Shown: positions 8,813-17,652, counted from the first letter of the stretch. The stretch is 35,720 nucleotides of DNA from an uncultured Lachnospiraceae bacterium (GCA_910584785.1 CAJUDX010000035.1:1-35720); one strand, 5' to 3'. Notes: a model not told the origin generated them from the sequence alone. Made by a program: numbers and translations.

Positions 8813-9937
8813 TTAGTTTGCCAGCTCATCCAGAGAAGGAGCCTTCTCGATCAGCTCTTTACACATTTCACGCTTGTCATAGATAAAGGTCTTGGAAGCT
8901 TCCACGCCAACCTCGTCAGCCGACAGTGCATTGTAGTATAATTTTGCCATATCTGCCTGGAAATCTGGATTTTCAGTAATCTTCTTCATTGCTGCTTCAT
9001 ACTCTGCCAATACGTTTGCATCCATATCCTGCGGGAAATACATACAGAAGTCCTTAGCAAATTCAAATGGCTCGCCGTTAAAGGTAACGCCGGATTTTGC
9101 CATGGAGTCAATCTCAATACCATTTACCTCACCGCAGGAACCAAACATGGTCATCTTTAACTGCGCTTCCACACCGTCCTTGGTGTACTGCTCAAATGCA
9201 GAGGTATCGCCGTAGATAATATCTGCGTTCCGATCCCACAGTCTCTGCAGCTTTTCTGCCGTGGTTCCGCCGACAATCGCCTTAATTCCGCTTGCTGCTG
9301 CGTCGCCAAGGCTTTCCTTAATATACAGATAGTAGGCAACGAATGCCAGATGAGAAGTAGCGCCGGACTCGATATTAAAAGAAACCGGCTCACCTGGATG
9401 CTCTTCCAGATACTTGGTTACATCAGCTAAGGTCTTAAAGCCATCTTCTTCTGCTGCACCGAAACATGCGCCAGGATTCTGACCGATACGCGGTCCAACG
9501 GTCATATTCTCTAAGGAATACATCTCGTCCACGGAACCAAACAACTGGCTTAAGAAAGTCATATCGTGGAACATCATCACGAGCTTGCCGTCGCCCTTGC
9601 CGTTTTTAATTTCATCCAGGGCAGCCGCGTTTCCGATGGCGTCAACTTTTCCGTTAAAGCCCATCTCTGCGCTCAGGTAACGGGTTACTAAATCTGCGAT
9701 CATATAAGAGTCGCCGGAAGTGGAAGTGGAGCCAATAACAACACGGACATTCTGTCCTTTTAAGCTGCTCTCGCCTGCCCCTGCTGGTGCTGCTGCCGGA
9801 GCTGCTGCCTGGGACTCACCGCCTGCCGGAGCTGCTGCACCGCCGCCGGAATTACCGCCGCCTGCACATCCTGCCATCGACAGAATCATCGTAGATGCTG
9901 TTGCCATTGCCAACACTTTTTTGATTGTTTTTCTCAT
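8813..9937 (-). CDS. tctC: TctC-type solute-binding lipoprotein heading the transporter operon
   Basis: A 374-residue secreted lipoprotein. The signal (residues 1-22) ends in the lipobox SMAGC, followed by a Gly/Ala/Pro-rich tether to about residue 56 that lifts the binding domain off the membrane. The mature domain begins with VRVVIGSTSTSGDSYM, at the usual position of the TctC first ligand loop, but it lacks the common PAGAGG sequence, so it is a divergent family member. The ATG at 9935-9937 follows GGGAGG. It is first in the order tctC-tctB-tctA, divergent from a membrane-protein gene. A TGCAT/ATGCA dyad in the promoter region suggests LysR control. The ligand is probably glucarate or galactarate, inferred from neighbours only. 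Confidence 0.88.
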   Translation of the reverse strand: MRKTIKKVLAMATASTMILSMAGCAGGGNSGGGAAAPAGGESQAAAPAAAPAGAGESSLKGQNVRVVIGSTSTSGDSYMIADLVTRYLSAEMGFNGKVDAIGNAAALDEIKNGKGDGKLVMMFHDMTFLSQLFGSVDEMYSLENMTVGPRIGQNPGACFGAAEEDGFKTLADVTKYLEEHPGEPVSFNIESGATSHLAFVAYYLYIKESLGDAAASGIKAIVGGTTAEKLQRLWDRNADIIYGDTSAFEQYTKDGVEAQLKMTMFGSCGEVNGIEIDSMAKSGVTFNGEPFEFAKDFCMYFPQDMDANVLAEYEAAMKKITENPDFQADMAKLYYNALSADEVGVEASKTFIYDKREMCKELIEKAPSLDELAN

Positions 9938-9971
9938 TTGAAAAACCTCCCTTTTAAAAATTTATTGGTAT

Positions 9972-9984
9972 TGCATGGTATGCA
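9972..9984. promoter_or_regulatory. Candidate LysR-type operator between tctC and the divergent gene
   Basis: TGCAT-GGT-ATGCA is a perfect dyad with the T-N11-A form used by LysR-type regulators. It lies 35 bp upstream of the tctC start. Three LysR genes follow within 5 kb. Which one binds, if any, cannot be told from sequence. Confidence 0.4.
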
Positions 9985-10028
9985 TTACTGCCTTTAAGAT
10001 TTTCCCTGTTTCTAAAAACGGATTCCTG

Positions 10029-10037
10029 TGCTATAAT
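10029..10037 (+). promoter_or_regulatory. Extended -10 promoter for the 291-aa membrane protein gene
   Basis: TGC-TATAAT (10029-10037) is an extended -10 element 32 bp before the start codon. The matching -35 region is poor (TTTCTA at 17-bp spacing). Confidence 0.55.
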
Positions 10038-10069
10038 CTAGGGTACTACCGATAGAAGAAAGGAAAAGG

Positions 10070-10945
10070 ATGCTACGTATGAAATATTCAATTTCAGATC
10101 TTTTACAAATGTACCGCCGCTACCGTATGCAGGTATTTTTCCTGCTGCTGCTTTTAGTCTCTGCCCTGCTTCTGGTCTTTAAAAGCCGGATACTCACTCT
10201 GGCTGTTCTTGCGGCTGCCCTTATCTTTCACTTTATCTTTGTGCGCAGACAGCAGCAGGCGTACAACCGGGCCTTTGTCCAGGCAAACCTTGAAAACACC
10301 CTGTGTCCGAAGTTCGGCATGGACACGATCTATGAAAAAGACGTTACCCATATGACCCCTGATATCCTTCACCATGCCCGTCTGATGCCGTTTCGACAGG
10401 CAGCGGATACCCCTCTGCTTTGCTGGGAACTGCACGGCAAACTCCGCGGCATGTCTGTTACCATGTGCGATACCGCCCTGGCACAGGACTTTACCCTGGT
10501 CAATAAAGGAAAGAATCGGGTTCATTTTAATACTGGTGTATGGACCCATCTGGAGCTTTTAAAGGATACCGGACTGGACTTTCGCCTGTTAGACGAAACG
10601 TCGGTTCCCACGCCTATCCGCATGGAATTTTTCTCCAAGGAAGCACTCTGTATTACTGGCCCCCTTCATGATGATGAACTGGCAAAAAACTTTGTCCTTT
10701 ACCATCCCATTAATGGCAAAGCTCCATGCCTGCCTGGTCGCTTTCTCAGAGAACTGAAAAAGCTGAAGGATTACACGCCGGGCTATGTCGCTTTAAGCGT
10801 TCGCGGCAGCCAGATGGATATCTTTATCCGGGGACGTTTCCTGGCGATGCCGGTTTCGGTAAAACGGGCACCCACCAAGGAAATGATGTGCTTTGACCCC
10901 TTCCCGGAGCTGCTCTACCTGCTCGATCTGGCCTCTGCTCTTTAA
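10070..10945 (+). CDS. Membrane-anchored protein of unknown function
   Basis: A 291-residue protein that I cannot place firmly. The N-terminus has two adjacent hydrophobic segments (about residues 21-37 and 40-57) separated by KSR, forming a tight membrane hairpin. The rest is a soluble domain of about 230 residues, predicted to face the cytoplasm. The layout is reminiscent of DUF3137-type proteins, but that is weak. The first ATG follows AAAGGAAAAGG; a second in-frame ATG nine bases on is equally possible. It is divergent from the tctC operon and is followed by a LysR gene 145 nt later. Context does not show a role in hexarate use; it may be an unrelated neighbour. Confidence 0.75.
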   Translation: MLRMKYSISDLLQMYRRYRMQVFFLLLLLVSALLLVFKSRILTLAVLAAALIFHFIFVRRQQQAYNRAFVQANLENTLCPKFGMDTIYEKDVTHMTPDILHHARLMPFRQAADTPLLCWELHGKLRGMSVTMCDTALAQDFTLVNKGKNRVHFNTGVWTHLELLKDTGLDFRLLDETSVPTPIRMEFFSKEALCITGPLHDDELAKNFVLYHPINGKAPCLPGRFLRELKKLKDYTPGYVALSVRGSQMDIFIRGRFLAMPVSVKRAPTKEMMCFDPFPELLYLLDLASAL

Positions 10946-11041
10946 CCGGGCAGGACCTCTGGAAACGATGTAATTTATCTTTCCTTAATCTATTTTAATG
11001 GATTTTTAATAAAAAGTAAAATTACTTATTCTACGTTATCA

Positions 11042-11071
11042 CTTAATTTTTTTAAGAATAATTTGTATACT
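11042..11071 (+). promoter_or_regulatory. Promoter of first lysR gene with overlapping dyad
   Basis: TATACT at 11066-11071 has a weak -35 (TTAATT, 11043-11048) at 17-bp spacing. The dyad CTTAA-N5-TTAAG (11042-11056) contains a T-N11-A core and covers the -35, as expected for an autoregulated LysR gene. Confidence 0.5.
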
Positions 11072-11090
11072 TTCCACAGAAAGGACGCCT

Positions 11091-12056
11091 ATGGACACAA
11101 AACAAATCGAATATATTCTTAAAATCGCCGAGGAAAATAATATTACCAAGGCAGCCGATAAATTGTTCATTACCCAATCCGCCTTAAACCAGCAACTTTT
11201 AAAGCTGGAGAGTGAACTGGGTACCCCGCTGTTCCACCGCTCCCGAACCAACTGGAGGCCGACAGCAGCCGGAGAAATCTATATTCGCAATGCCCGCGAA
11301 ATTCTGCGTCTGAAAAAAAACACGTATAACCAGATCAATGATATCGCCAATACCAAACGGGGAAATCTCTCCATTGGCTTTACCCCCGGTCGGGGGATTA
11401 ATATGTTCACTTCCATCTACCCGGTTTTCCATCAGAAATATCCAGATGTAACCGTGGAGCCGGTGGAAAAAAGCGTACATGAACTGCAGCAGATGCTCGC
11501 TGACAGCAGCCTGGATATCGCATTTTTAACCCTGCGGCAGGAAGATCACACCAACGATGAATATATTACCCTGGTCACTGAAGAGATCCTTTTAGCGGTT
11601 CCCGCCGGACATCCAGTAGGGATCTTTGCCGCGCCGCCAGGACAGCCCTTGTCCGTCATCGACCTGCGAAAGCTTCAGTATGAGCCCTTTGTTGTCATGG
11701 ATAAAAATTCTACCATGCGTGCCCTGGCGAATGATATTTTCAAACAATATGAGATTTCACCCAATATTCTGTTTGAAACCCGCAACAATAATACCATTAT
11801 CTACATGGTACAGACAAACCTCTGCTGCGGTCTTGTACCATCCTACTATGCGCAGAACCAACCGGAAAACATTGCCTTTTTCCGTCTTCCCTCGCATCCC
11901 TACTGGCAGGTTACCGCCAGTTATAAACGAAATGCCTACTTAAGCAAACCTGCCAGACTCTTTATTGAGATGGTCAAGGAACACTGGAACTTAAACCCCT
12001 TTGACCGTCCAAGCCGGATACAGCCAATGGATAACCCATCTCCTATCTTGGAATAA
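11091..12056 (+). CDS. LysR family transcriptional regulator (copy 1)
   Basis: A 321-residue regulator. The N-terminal winged helix-turn-helix covers residues 1-60 (IEYILKIAEENNITKAADKL then TQSALNQQL for the recognition helix). A linker helix follows, and a periplasmic-binding-like effector domain fills residues 90-300. The start ATG follows AAAGGA. The first 20 residues are nearly the same as in the gene at 13802, and all three LysR proteins here share motifs such as SIGF/LxPxRG and CCGLxPxxxA, so they are paralogues. It converges on garD with only 31 nt between stop codons. Control of hexarate transport or dehydratase genes is inferred from position. Confidence 0.93.
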   Translation: MDTKQIEYILKIAEENNITKAADKLFITQSALNQQLLKLESELGTPLFHRSRTNWRPTAAGEIYIRNAREILRLKKNTYNQINDIANTKRGNLSIGFTPGRGINMFTSIYPVFHQKYPDVTVEPVEKSVHELQQMLADSSLDIAFLTLRQEDHTNDEYITLVTEEILLAVPAGHPVGIFAAPPGQPLSVIDLRKLQYEPFVVMDKNSTMRALANDIFKQYEISPNILFETRNNNTIIYMVQTNLCCGLVPSYYAQNQPENIAFFRLPSHPYWQVTASYKRNAYLSKPARLFIEMVKEHWNLNPFDRPSRIQPMDNPSPILE

Positions 12057-12087
12057 ACGCTGCCGCTTATTTGATTACAATGCCTTA

Positions 12088-13608
12088 TCAGGTAATTGGC
12101 GCCGGATTAAAGATACACATATCATTGTGGAAACCGTGCTTGTCACTGTAGGGTTCAGCTTCACCACTGGCTACTGCCAGGATAAACTCAAAAATTTCTG
12201 TCCCCACCTGGGCAATTGTCTTTTCACCAGTAGCCACATCACCGGCAGAAATATCAATCAGGTCAAACCAGTGTTCTTTCATTTCATTGCGGCTGCACAC
12301 CTTAATTACCGGGCTGATATCCAGACCGTAAGGGGTTCCCCGTCCGGTCATAAAGACCTGAAGTCCGATACCGCTGGCAACCTGACTTGGCCCGCAGACA
12401 ATGTCGCTCGCCGGGGTTGCCGCATAGATTAGACCGTGCTTTGTCGGCTTCTGTGCCGGAGAAAGTACCTCGACAATCTGGCTTGTTCCGCTCTTGGCGA
12501 TGCTTCCCATGGCTTTTTCCACGATATTGGCAAGACCGCCCTTTTTATTTCCCGGTGTCGGGTTGGCGTCGCGCCCCACTCCGCCCTGGGCCAGGTAATC
12601 ATCATACCACTTCATCTCTTCTGCCAGGCGGTCACGGGTATGTGCATCCGGGCATCTTGCCGCCAGCATATGTACACCGTCCCTAACCTCAGTTACCTCA
12701 GAAAACATCACTGTACCGCCGCCGCGCACCAACATATCCGCTGCATAGCCCGCGCTTGGATTTGCCGACACGCCGGAAAATGCATCACTTCCGCCGCACT
12801 GCATCCCCACTAAAAGCTCGCTTAACGGAAGCTCCTCACGGGTTCTTAAGTTTAACTTCTTCAGTTTCTTTTCTGCCATTTCCATAATCGCATTCATCAT
12901 CGCGTCATGTCCGGCATAATCCTGCAAAGTCAAAACATTTTCTGCATTAATGTCCTCCGGCGGAAGAACACGATCGTAGGTCAGCTTTTCACAGCCCAGC
13001 CCCACAACCATAATTTCACCGCCAAAATTTGGATGGCGGATCACATTGGTAATCGCCCGGATCGGGATATGCGCCATTGGTGCGTTGATGGCTACGCCGC
13101 AGCCATAAGGATGATTTACCGCCACTACACCGTCCACATTGGGATACTTGGGAAGCAGCTCTTTTTTAATGCGCTCTACCGCTACCTTTAACACACCCGC
13201 TGCACACTGCACCGTTGTCACAATTCCCAGTAAATTTCTGGTTCCTGCCGGACCCTCAGCATTCTTATATCCCATCCATGTGGTACGGGTCGGCATGGGA
13301 AGTTCCTCAAAAGGAACCAGATTTGTTCCAAACTCCATATCATCCACGGAAGGGCTCTCCGGCAGTTCAAGCATGTGCTCATTAATCCAGTCGCCCTTAT
13401 GGATATCCTGAATTGCATAGCCTAAAACCACGCCATAGCGGATAATTTCGCTGCCTGCCGGAATCTCCTCCAATGCAACCTTGTGCGCCTGGGGAATATC
13501 CTGGTTGGCAATTAGTCCTTCCATAATCTCTGTTCCCTTAGCCGTATCCTGTACAACAACCACTACATTGTCCTGATCCTTAATCTTGACATACTTCCGT
13601 TTTGTCAT
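12088..13608 (-). CDS. garD: Galactarate dehydratase
   Basis: A 506-residue member of the UxaA/GarD family (E. coli GarD is about 523 aa). It dehydrates galactarate (mucate) to 5-dehydro-4-deoxy-D-glucarate, the product that GudD makes from glucarate. The N-terminal SAF-type domain (about 1-90) includes HKVALEEIPAGSEIIRYG. The catalytic part has HPYGCGVAIN, VGLGCEKL, GMQCGGSDAFSG and NPTPGNKKGGLANIVEKAMG, and the protein ends FNPAPIT, close to the E. coli FNPAPVT terminus. This favours galactarate over altronate dehydratase. The ATG follows AAGGAGG. It is transcribed away from the lysR at 13802, and the 193-nt gap has a LysR-type dyad. Family enzymes use iron and are oxygen-sensitive. Confidence 0.95.
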   Translation of the reverse strand: MTKRKYVKIKDQDNVVVVVQDTAKGTEIMEGLIANQDIPQAHKVALEEIPAGSEIIRYGVVLGYAIQDIHKGDWINEHMLELPESPSVDDMEFGTNLVPFEELPMPTRTTWMGYKNAEGPAGTRNLLGIVTTVQCAAGVLKVAVERIKKELLPKYPNVDGVVAVNHPYGCGVAINAPMAHIPIRAITNVIRHPNFGGEIMVVGLGCEKLTYDRVLPPEDINAENVLTLQDYAGHDAMMNAIMEMAEKKLKKLNLRTREELPLSELLVGMQCGGSDAFSGVSANPSAGYAADMLVRGGGTVMFSEVTEVRDGVHMLAARCPDAHTRDRLAEEMKWYDDYLAQGGVGRDANPTPGNKKGGLANIVEKAMGSIAKSGTSQIVEVLSPAQKPTKHGLIYAATPASDIVCGPSQVASGIGLQVFMTGRGTPYGLDISPVIKVCSRNEMKEHWFDLIDISAGDVATGEKTIAQVGTEIFEFILAVASGEAEPYSDKHGFHNDMCIFNPAPIT

Positions 13609-13657
13609 ACACTTCCTCCTTTTTGCAGAATATCCATTCCATCTGCATCATCTTTTT

Positions 13658-13674
13658 GTTACCCTAATTGTAAC
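13658..13674. promoter_or_regulatory. Candidate LysR operator in the garD/lysR divergent gap
   Basis: GTTAC-N7-GTAAC is a perfect interrupted dyad containing a T-N11-A core, 50 bp upstream of garD and about 128 bp upstream of lysR copy 2. This is the usual arrangement of an activator site shared with a divergent LysR gene. Confidence 0.5.
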
Positions 13675-13738
13675 GCTTTTCCCGGCGATTGTAAAATTGA
13701 TAATAATTAGACAAGTCAAACAAAAAATTAGAAAACCA

Positions 13739-13767
13739 TTGCCAACACAAAGTTTTTATTTTACAAT
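13739..13767 (+). promoter_or_regulatory. Promoter of lysR copy 2, with a distant inverted repeat
   Basis: TTGCCA (13739-13744), a 17-bp spacer and TACAAT (13762-13767) form a good sigma-A promoter. The segment ATTTTACAAT at 13758-13767 is the exact reverse complement of ATTGTAAAAT at 13688-13697, 60 bp away on the garD side, so the two divergent promoters seem to carry mirrored elements. Confidence 0.65.
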
Positions 13768-13801
13768 TAAGAAAGATACACAAACAACGGAGGTCTCTGC
13801 G

Positions 13802-14746
13802 ATGGACACAAAACAAATTGAATATATCTTAAAAATTGCTGAAGAAAATAATATTACCCGCGCCGCAGAGAAACTTCACCTGACACAGCCGGCGCTTAAT
13901 CAGCAGCTTCTGCGCCTGGAACGGGAGCTGGGGCTTCAGCTATTTTATCGCTCCAGAACAGATTGGCGTCCCACCCCTGCCGGAGAAATTTACCTGGAAA
14001 ACGCCCGGAAAATGCTGCTGCTCAAACAGGAAACCTATAAGCAGCTGGGCGATCTCGCCTCCCGGCAGACGGGCACGCTTTCGATTGCCTTCACCCCCGG
14101 TCGCGGTACATCCATGTTTTCCTATGTCTACCCCAAATTTCATCAGCGCTACCCTGAAATTACCGTGGAACCGTCAGAACTCAGCGTACGCAGACAGCAA
14201 ACCCTGATTGCCCGCGGAGAACTGGATCTGGGCTTCCAGACACTTTGCGATATCCATCGAACCGATGATAACTATATTCTCTTAGCCACCGAGGAAATCT
14301 TTCTGGCTGTTCCCTTAGGACATCCGGTCGGTGAGCACTATCCATCTGCGCCGCAAGACGGGCAGGACAGCTCTCTGGCTTTCCCGGAGCTTAACATCCG
14401 GGCACTTAAATATGAACCCTTTGTCCTGATGTATAAGGAATCCACCATCCGCCAGCTCACCGATCAGCTATTTGCCCAGGCAGGCTTCCATCCCAATGTG
14501 CTTTTTGAAACGGCAAGCAACCTTACCATTCTGATGATGATCCAAAGCCGTCTTTGCTGCGGCCTGATTCCTGCCTATTACCTTAAACAGCCGGTGCCGG
14601 ATATTACCTGTTTTTCCCTGCCGGAGCACCCAACCTGGGACATTGCAGCCTCTTTCCGCAGAGGAACTTATCTGTCCAGACCGGCAAAATACTTTATCGA
14701 ACTGGCATCCGCCTATTGGAACACAAATACTGCGGGAGGGTCATAG
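13802..14746 (+). CDS. LysR family transcriptional regulator (copy 2)
   Basis: A 314-residue regulator beginning MDTKQIEYILKIAEENNITR, nearly identical at its N-terminus to copy 1. The start ATG at 13802 follows CGGAGG at eight bases; the frame is open further upstream to 13586, but that would run back through the promoter and into garD. The helix-turn-helix spans about residues 1-60, with recognition helix LTQPALNQQL. The effector domain has a Gln/Asp/Ser-rich insertion near residue 183 that copy 1 lacks. It is divergent from garD with a LysR-type dyad between, so control of garD is the simplest inference. The next lysR starts two bases after its stop, so copies 2 and 3 are cotranscribed. 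Confidence 0.93.
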   Translation: MDTKQIEYILKIAEENNITRAAEKLHLTQPALNQQLLRLERELGLQLFYRSRTDWRPTPAGEIYLENARKMLLLKQETYKQLGDLASRQTGTLSIAFTPGRGTSMFSYVYPKFHQRYPEITVEPSELSVRRQQTLIARGELDLGFQTLCDIHRTDDNYILLATEEIFLAVPLGHPVGEHYPSAPQDGQDSSLAFPELNIRALKYEPFVLMYKESTIRQLTDQLFAQAGFHPNVLFETASNLTILMMIQSRLCCGLIPAYYLKQPVPDITCFSLPEHPTWDIAASFRRGTYLSRPAKYFIELASAYWNTNTAGGS

Positions 14747-14747
14747 C

Positions 14748-15662
14748 ATGAATCTGAAAGACGTCGAATCCATCGTTAAAATCGCCCAGGAGGGCAATAT
14801 TGCCCGTGCAGCGGACAAGCTCTTTATCACGCCATCTGCACTTACCCAGCAGCTTCAGCACCTGGAAGAAGAAATCGGCACTCCGCTTTTTACCCGTTCC
14901 CGCAAAGGCTGCGCGCTGACGGAGGCCGGAACCATTTACCTGGAATCTGCCCGACAGATACTGAATATCCGACGTGAAACCTATCACCGGCTCCAGGATA
15001 TCTCTGCCACCAAAAAAGGCTCTCTTTCCATCGGCCTGCCGCCTGAGCGGGGCGTTGCCATGTTCCGCTATCTCTATCCCCGCTTCCATGAACAGTACCC
15101 GGAAATCACCATCCGCGTTCACGAAGTCAATGTGCGCCAGCAGCAGACCATGATTTCCGCTGGAGAACTGGATCTCGGTTTTATGACTCTGTGTGAGCAC
15201 CAGAAAACGGCAGATGAATACCAGATTTTAAACAAGGAAGAAATCCTTTTAGCCCTTCCCGAACATCACCCTGCCGGGCGTCATGCCGCCACGGAAAAAA
15301 ACAGGCCATTTCCCGTGCTGGATATAAGTGTCCTGCAGCATGAACCCTTTGCCCTTATTTTCAATGGCTCCACCCTGCGCGATCTTCAGGACCATATCTT
15401 TAAGGACGCCGGTTTTGCACCAACCATCCTCTTTGAGACAGCCAGACTAAGTACCATCCTTGCTGTAGCTGCCGATCATATCTGCTGCGGCCTGATTCCC
15501 GCCTCCTTTGCCTGGCAGTCTGCGCCTGGCATTTCCTTCTTTACCCTTCCTGAACGCCCTTCATGGCTTCAGGCTGTCAGCTACCAAAAACGTTCTCACC
15601 AGACAAAGGCCGCCCGCTTTTTAATCTCTCTGGCCTCGGATTACTGGAAACAGCCATTATAA
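14748..15662 (+). CDS. LysR family transcriptional regulator (copy 3)
   Basis: A 304-residue regulator starting MNLKDVESIVKIAQEGNIAR, related to but more divergent than copies 1 and 2. The ATG at 14748 follows GGGAGGG and comes one base after the stop of copy 2, so the two are translationally close and probably cotranscribed. The helix-turn-helix covers residues 1-60 (ITPSALTQQL recognition helix) and the effector domain about 88-300 (GLPPERGVAMF, CCGLIPASFA). Its last six bases overlap the end of the convergent ilvD-type gene. The target may be the adjacent dehydratase or the transporter; this is open. Confidence 0.92.
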   Translation: MNLKDVESIVKIAQEGNIARAADKLFITPSALTQQLQHLEEEIGTPLFTRSRKGCALTEAGTIYLESARQILNIRRETYHRLQDISATKKGSLSIGLPPERGVAMFRYLYPRFHEQYPEITIRVHEVNVRQQQTMISAGELDLGFMTLCEHQKTADEYQILNKEEILLALPEHHPAGRHAATEKNRPFPVLDISVLQHEPFALIFNGSTLRDLQDHIFKDAGFAPTILFETARLSTILAVAADHICCGLIPASFAWQSAPGISFFTLPERPSWLQAVSYQKRSHQTKAARFLISLASDYWKQPL

Positions 15663-17360
15663 ATCAGAAACATCGATTACCGCGCCGGTATCTGCGGAGC
15701 TTACCAGATAGGCATACTTCGCCAGTGCCGGCTTTCTCGGCTTCTTTAACGGTGTCCATCCTTCCTTCCTGCGGGCAAACTCCTCTTCACTGACATCAAT
15801 CGTTAAGGTGCGGTTATGAATATCAATTTCAATCTCATCGCCATCTTCAACAAAGGCGATTGGCCCTCCGGCTGCCGCTTCCGGTGATACATGTCCGATG
15901 CAGGGACCATGTGTCGCACCGGAAAACCGTCCATCTGTCACCAGCGCACAATCCTCATCCATGCCTCGTCCCATAATCAGAGAAGTTGTAGAAAGCATCT
16001 CCCTCATTCCCGGACCGCCCTTAGGTCCTTCATAGCGGATAACAATTACAGTGCCCTTTTCAATCGTTCCCGAACTTACCGCAGCATCCGCCTCTTCCAT
16101 GGAATCAAACACCCGCGCCCGGCCTTTAAAGTAGTACATCGATTCCTTTACGCCGGACTGCTTAATGACAGCGCCCCTGGGAGCCAAATTCCCGCGCAAA
16201 ATAGCAATTCCGCCCTCCGGCTTTTGCGGATGCTCCAACGTCTTAAGCACATCATCAGGAGTAACCGATACAGGTTCCAGGAGTTCCTTTACTGTCTTTC
16301 CTGTCACGGTCATCTGATCGGTATGTAATTTACACTCAATCGTCTTTAACACAGCCGGTATGCCGCCGCTGGCATCCAGGGAAACAATCGGATACTTGCC
16401 TGAGGGCTGCAAATTACAAATAAACGGCACTTCACGGCTGATCCGGTCAAAATCTTCCAGATTTAATTCCACGCCTGCTTCATGGGCAATCGCCATCAGA
16501 TGAAGAACCAGATTCGTTGAAGAACCGGTAGCCATCGCTCCAGCCACCCCGTTTAAAAGGGTTTCCCTGGTCAAAATCTTCCGCGGAGTAATACCATCTT
16601 TCAGCATTTGCATTACCGCCCGTCCGGAAGCCTTGGCAATCCGTTTTCTCTTATTGGACGCGGCAAATGCCGTCCCTGCTCCTGGAAGCGCCATACCCAG
16701 CACCTCCGACAGCATACACATCGAGTTAGCTGTACCTAAGTGCGCGCAGCTGCCAACAGTGGGAAGGGCTGCCATCTCTGCCACCTTCATCTCCTCCACG
16801 GTCACTGCCCCGGTTTCCACACGTCCCGGATACTCGCGCAGCTCACTGGAACAGAACAAAGGATTTCCTCCCACATTTCCCGGAAGCATCGGACCGCCCG
16901 GAACGATAACCGCCGGAATATCCAGTCTGGCGGCTGCCATAATCATTCCCGGAATAATCTTATCACATCCCGGCAAAAGCACCATTGCATCAAAGTGATG
17001 TGCTTCCACCACCATTTCCACCGAATCCGCAATTAAATCACGGCTTGCCAGCGGATAGCACATTCCTTTATGTCCCTGGCACAGCCCGTCGCAAATGGCA
17101 ATCGTTTCCGACTGTCTTGGAACACCGCCTGCTTCGATAATCCCCTGTTTCACATACTCTGCCAGTTCCCTCAGATGGGTATGTCCGGGAACCATCTCAC
17201 TAAACGATCCAATCACTGCTACAAACGGCTTTTTTAAATCCTCCTGATCCATCCCGGTCGCGTACAAAAGTGCCCTCTGCCCAGAACGCCCCAAACCGTT
17301 TGTCAATGTACTGCTGCGGTACTTACGGTCTTTCATCTCAAATTCTTTGTTAAAATCCAT
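15657..17360 (-). CDS. IlvD/Edd family dehydratase
   Basis: A 567-residue iron-sulfur dehydratase. Family landmarks are VPGHTHL at about 57-63, TIAICDG near 86-92, PGCDK with C132, and GSCAHLGTANSM with C205. The first cluster position reads PGH as in E. coli-type, oxygen-labile IlvD, not the PCN of the [2Fe-2S] sugar-acid dehydratases. The ATG at 17358-17360 follows GGAGGGTGA; an upstream in-frame TTG at 17378 would overlap that site. Dihydroxy-acid dehydratase (branched-chain amino acids) is the default reading. However, no other ilv gene is near and the neighbours are hexarate genes and a GntR regulator, so an aldonate or aldarate substrate is quite possible. I leave the symbol blank for this reason. 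Confidence 0.88.
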   Translation of the reverse strand: MDFNKEFEMKDRKYRSSTLTNGLGRSGQRALLYATGMDQEDLKKPFVAVIGSFSEMVPGHTHLRELAEYVKQGIIEAGGVPRQSETIAICDGLCQGHKGMCYPLASRDLIADSVEMVVEAHHFDAMVLLPGCDKIIPGMIMAAARLDIPAVIVPGGPMLPGNVGGNPLFCSSELREYPGRVETGAVTVEEMKVAEMAALPTVGSCAHLGTANSMCMLSEVLGMALPGAGTAFAASNKRKRIAKASGRAVMQMLKDGITPRKILTRETLLNGVAGAMATGSSTNLVLHLMAIAHEAGVELNLEDFDRISREVPFICNLQPSGKYPIVSLDASGGIPAVLKTIECKLHTDQMTVTGKTVKELLEPVSVTPDDVLKTLEHPQKPEGGIAILRGNLAPRGAVIKQSGVKESMYYFKGRARVFDSMEEADAAVSSGTIEKGTVIVIRYEGPKGGPGMREMLSTTSLIMGRGMDEDCALVTDGRFSGATHGPCIGHVSPEAAAGGPIAFVEDGDEIEIDIHNRTLTIDVSEEEFARRKEGWTPLKKPRKPALAKYAYLVSSADTGAVIDVSDL

Positions 17361-17460
17361 AAAATCACCCTCCTGCAAAATCCTGCCTGTTTTGAATGTT
17401 TTTAGATATCTTAACTATAACAAAGAAATCTTAGAAAGTATATTTAGTTTTTTTTCACGT

Positions 17461-17487
17461 AAGTTAATAAAATTTAATCATTAACTT
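17461..17487. promoter_or_regulatory. Candidate operator between ilvD-like and gntR genes
   Basis: AAGTTAAT-N11-ATTAACTT is a perfect 8-bp dyad in the 292-nt divergent gap. Single TTAACT copies also occur at 17411 and near 17631. It is the best candidate site for the adjacent GntR regulator or LysR copy 3. The rest of the gap is AT-rich; a TATAGT (minus strand, 17419-17414) could be the -10 of the dehydratase gene, but it has no good -35. Confidence 0.4.
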
Positions 17488-17652
17488 CCGGTTTATTTTA
17501 CCACAACTCTCATTAACATGCCACAATTTTTTGTAATTTTAGCAAAAAATTTCTATTAATTCCTAATATTTTCCTTTATTTAGACGATATATTCAGCAAA
17601 TACGCAAAACTTACATTTATTAACTGCCAAAATATTCCTGAGGAAACCTGCC

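Noticed and set aside
9720..9941. Pro/Ala-rich plus-strand frame
   Set aside because: It is the complement of the Gly/Ala tether and signal peptide of TctC.
13586..13801. Extended N-terminus of LysR copy 2
   Set aside because: The first helix of the HTH begins at 13802, matching copy 1, and the extension crosses the promoter.
15891..16328. 145-aa plus-strand frame inside the IlvD-like gene
   Set aside because: Antisense shadow of conserved coding sequence, rich in Arg/His/Ser as such frames are.
17361..17378. TTG start for the IlvD-like gene
   Set aside because: It covers the GGAGGGTGA ribosome site that fits the ATG at 17360.
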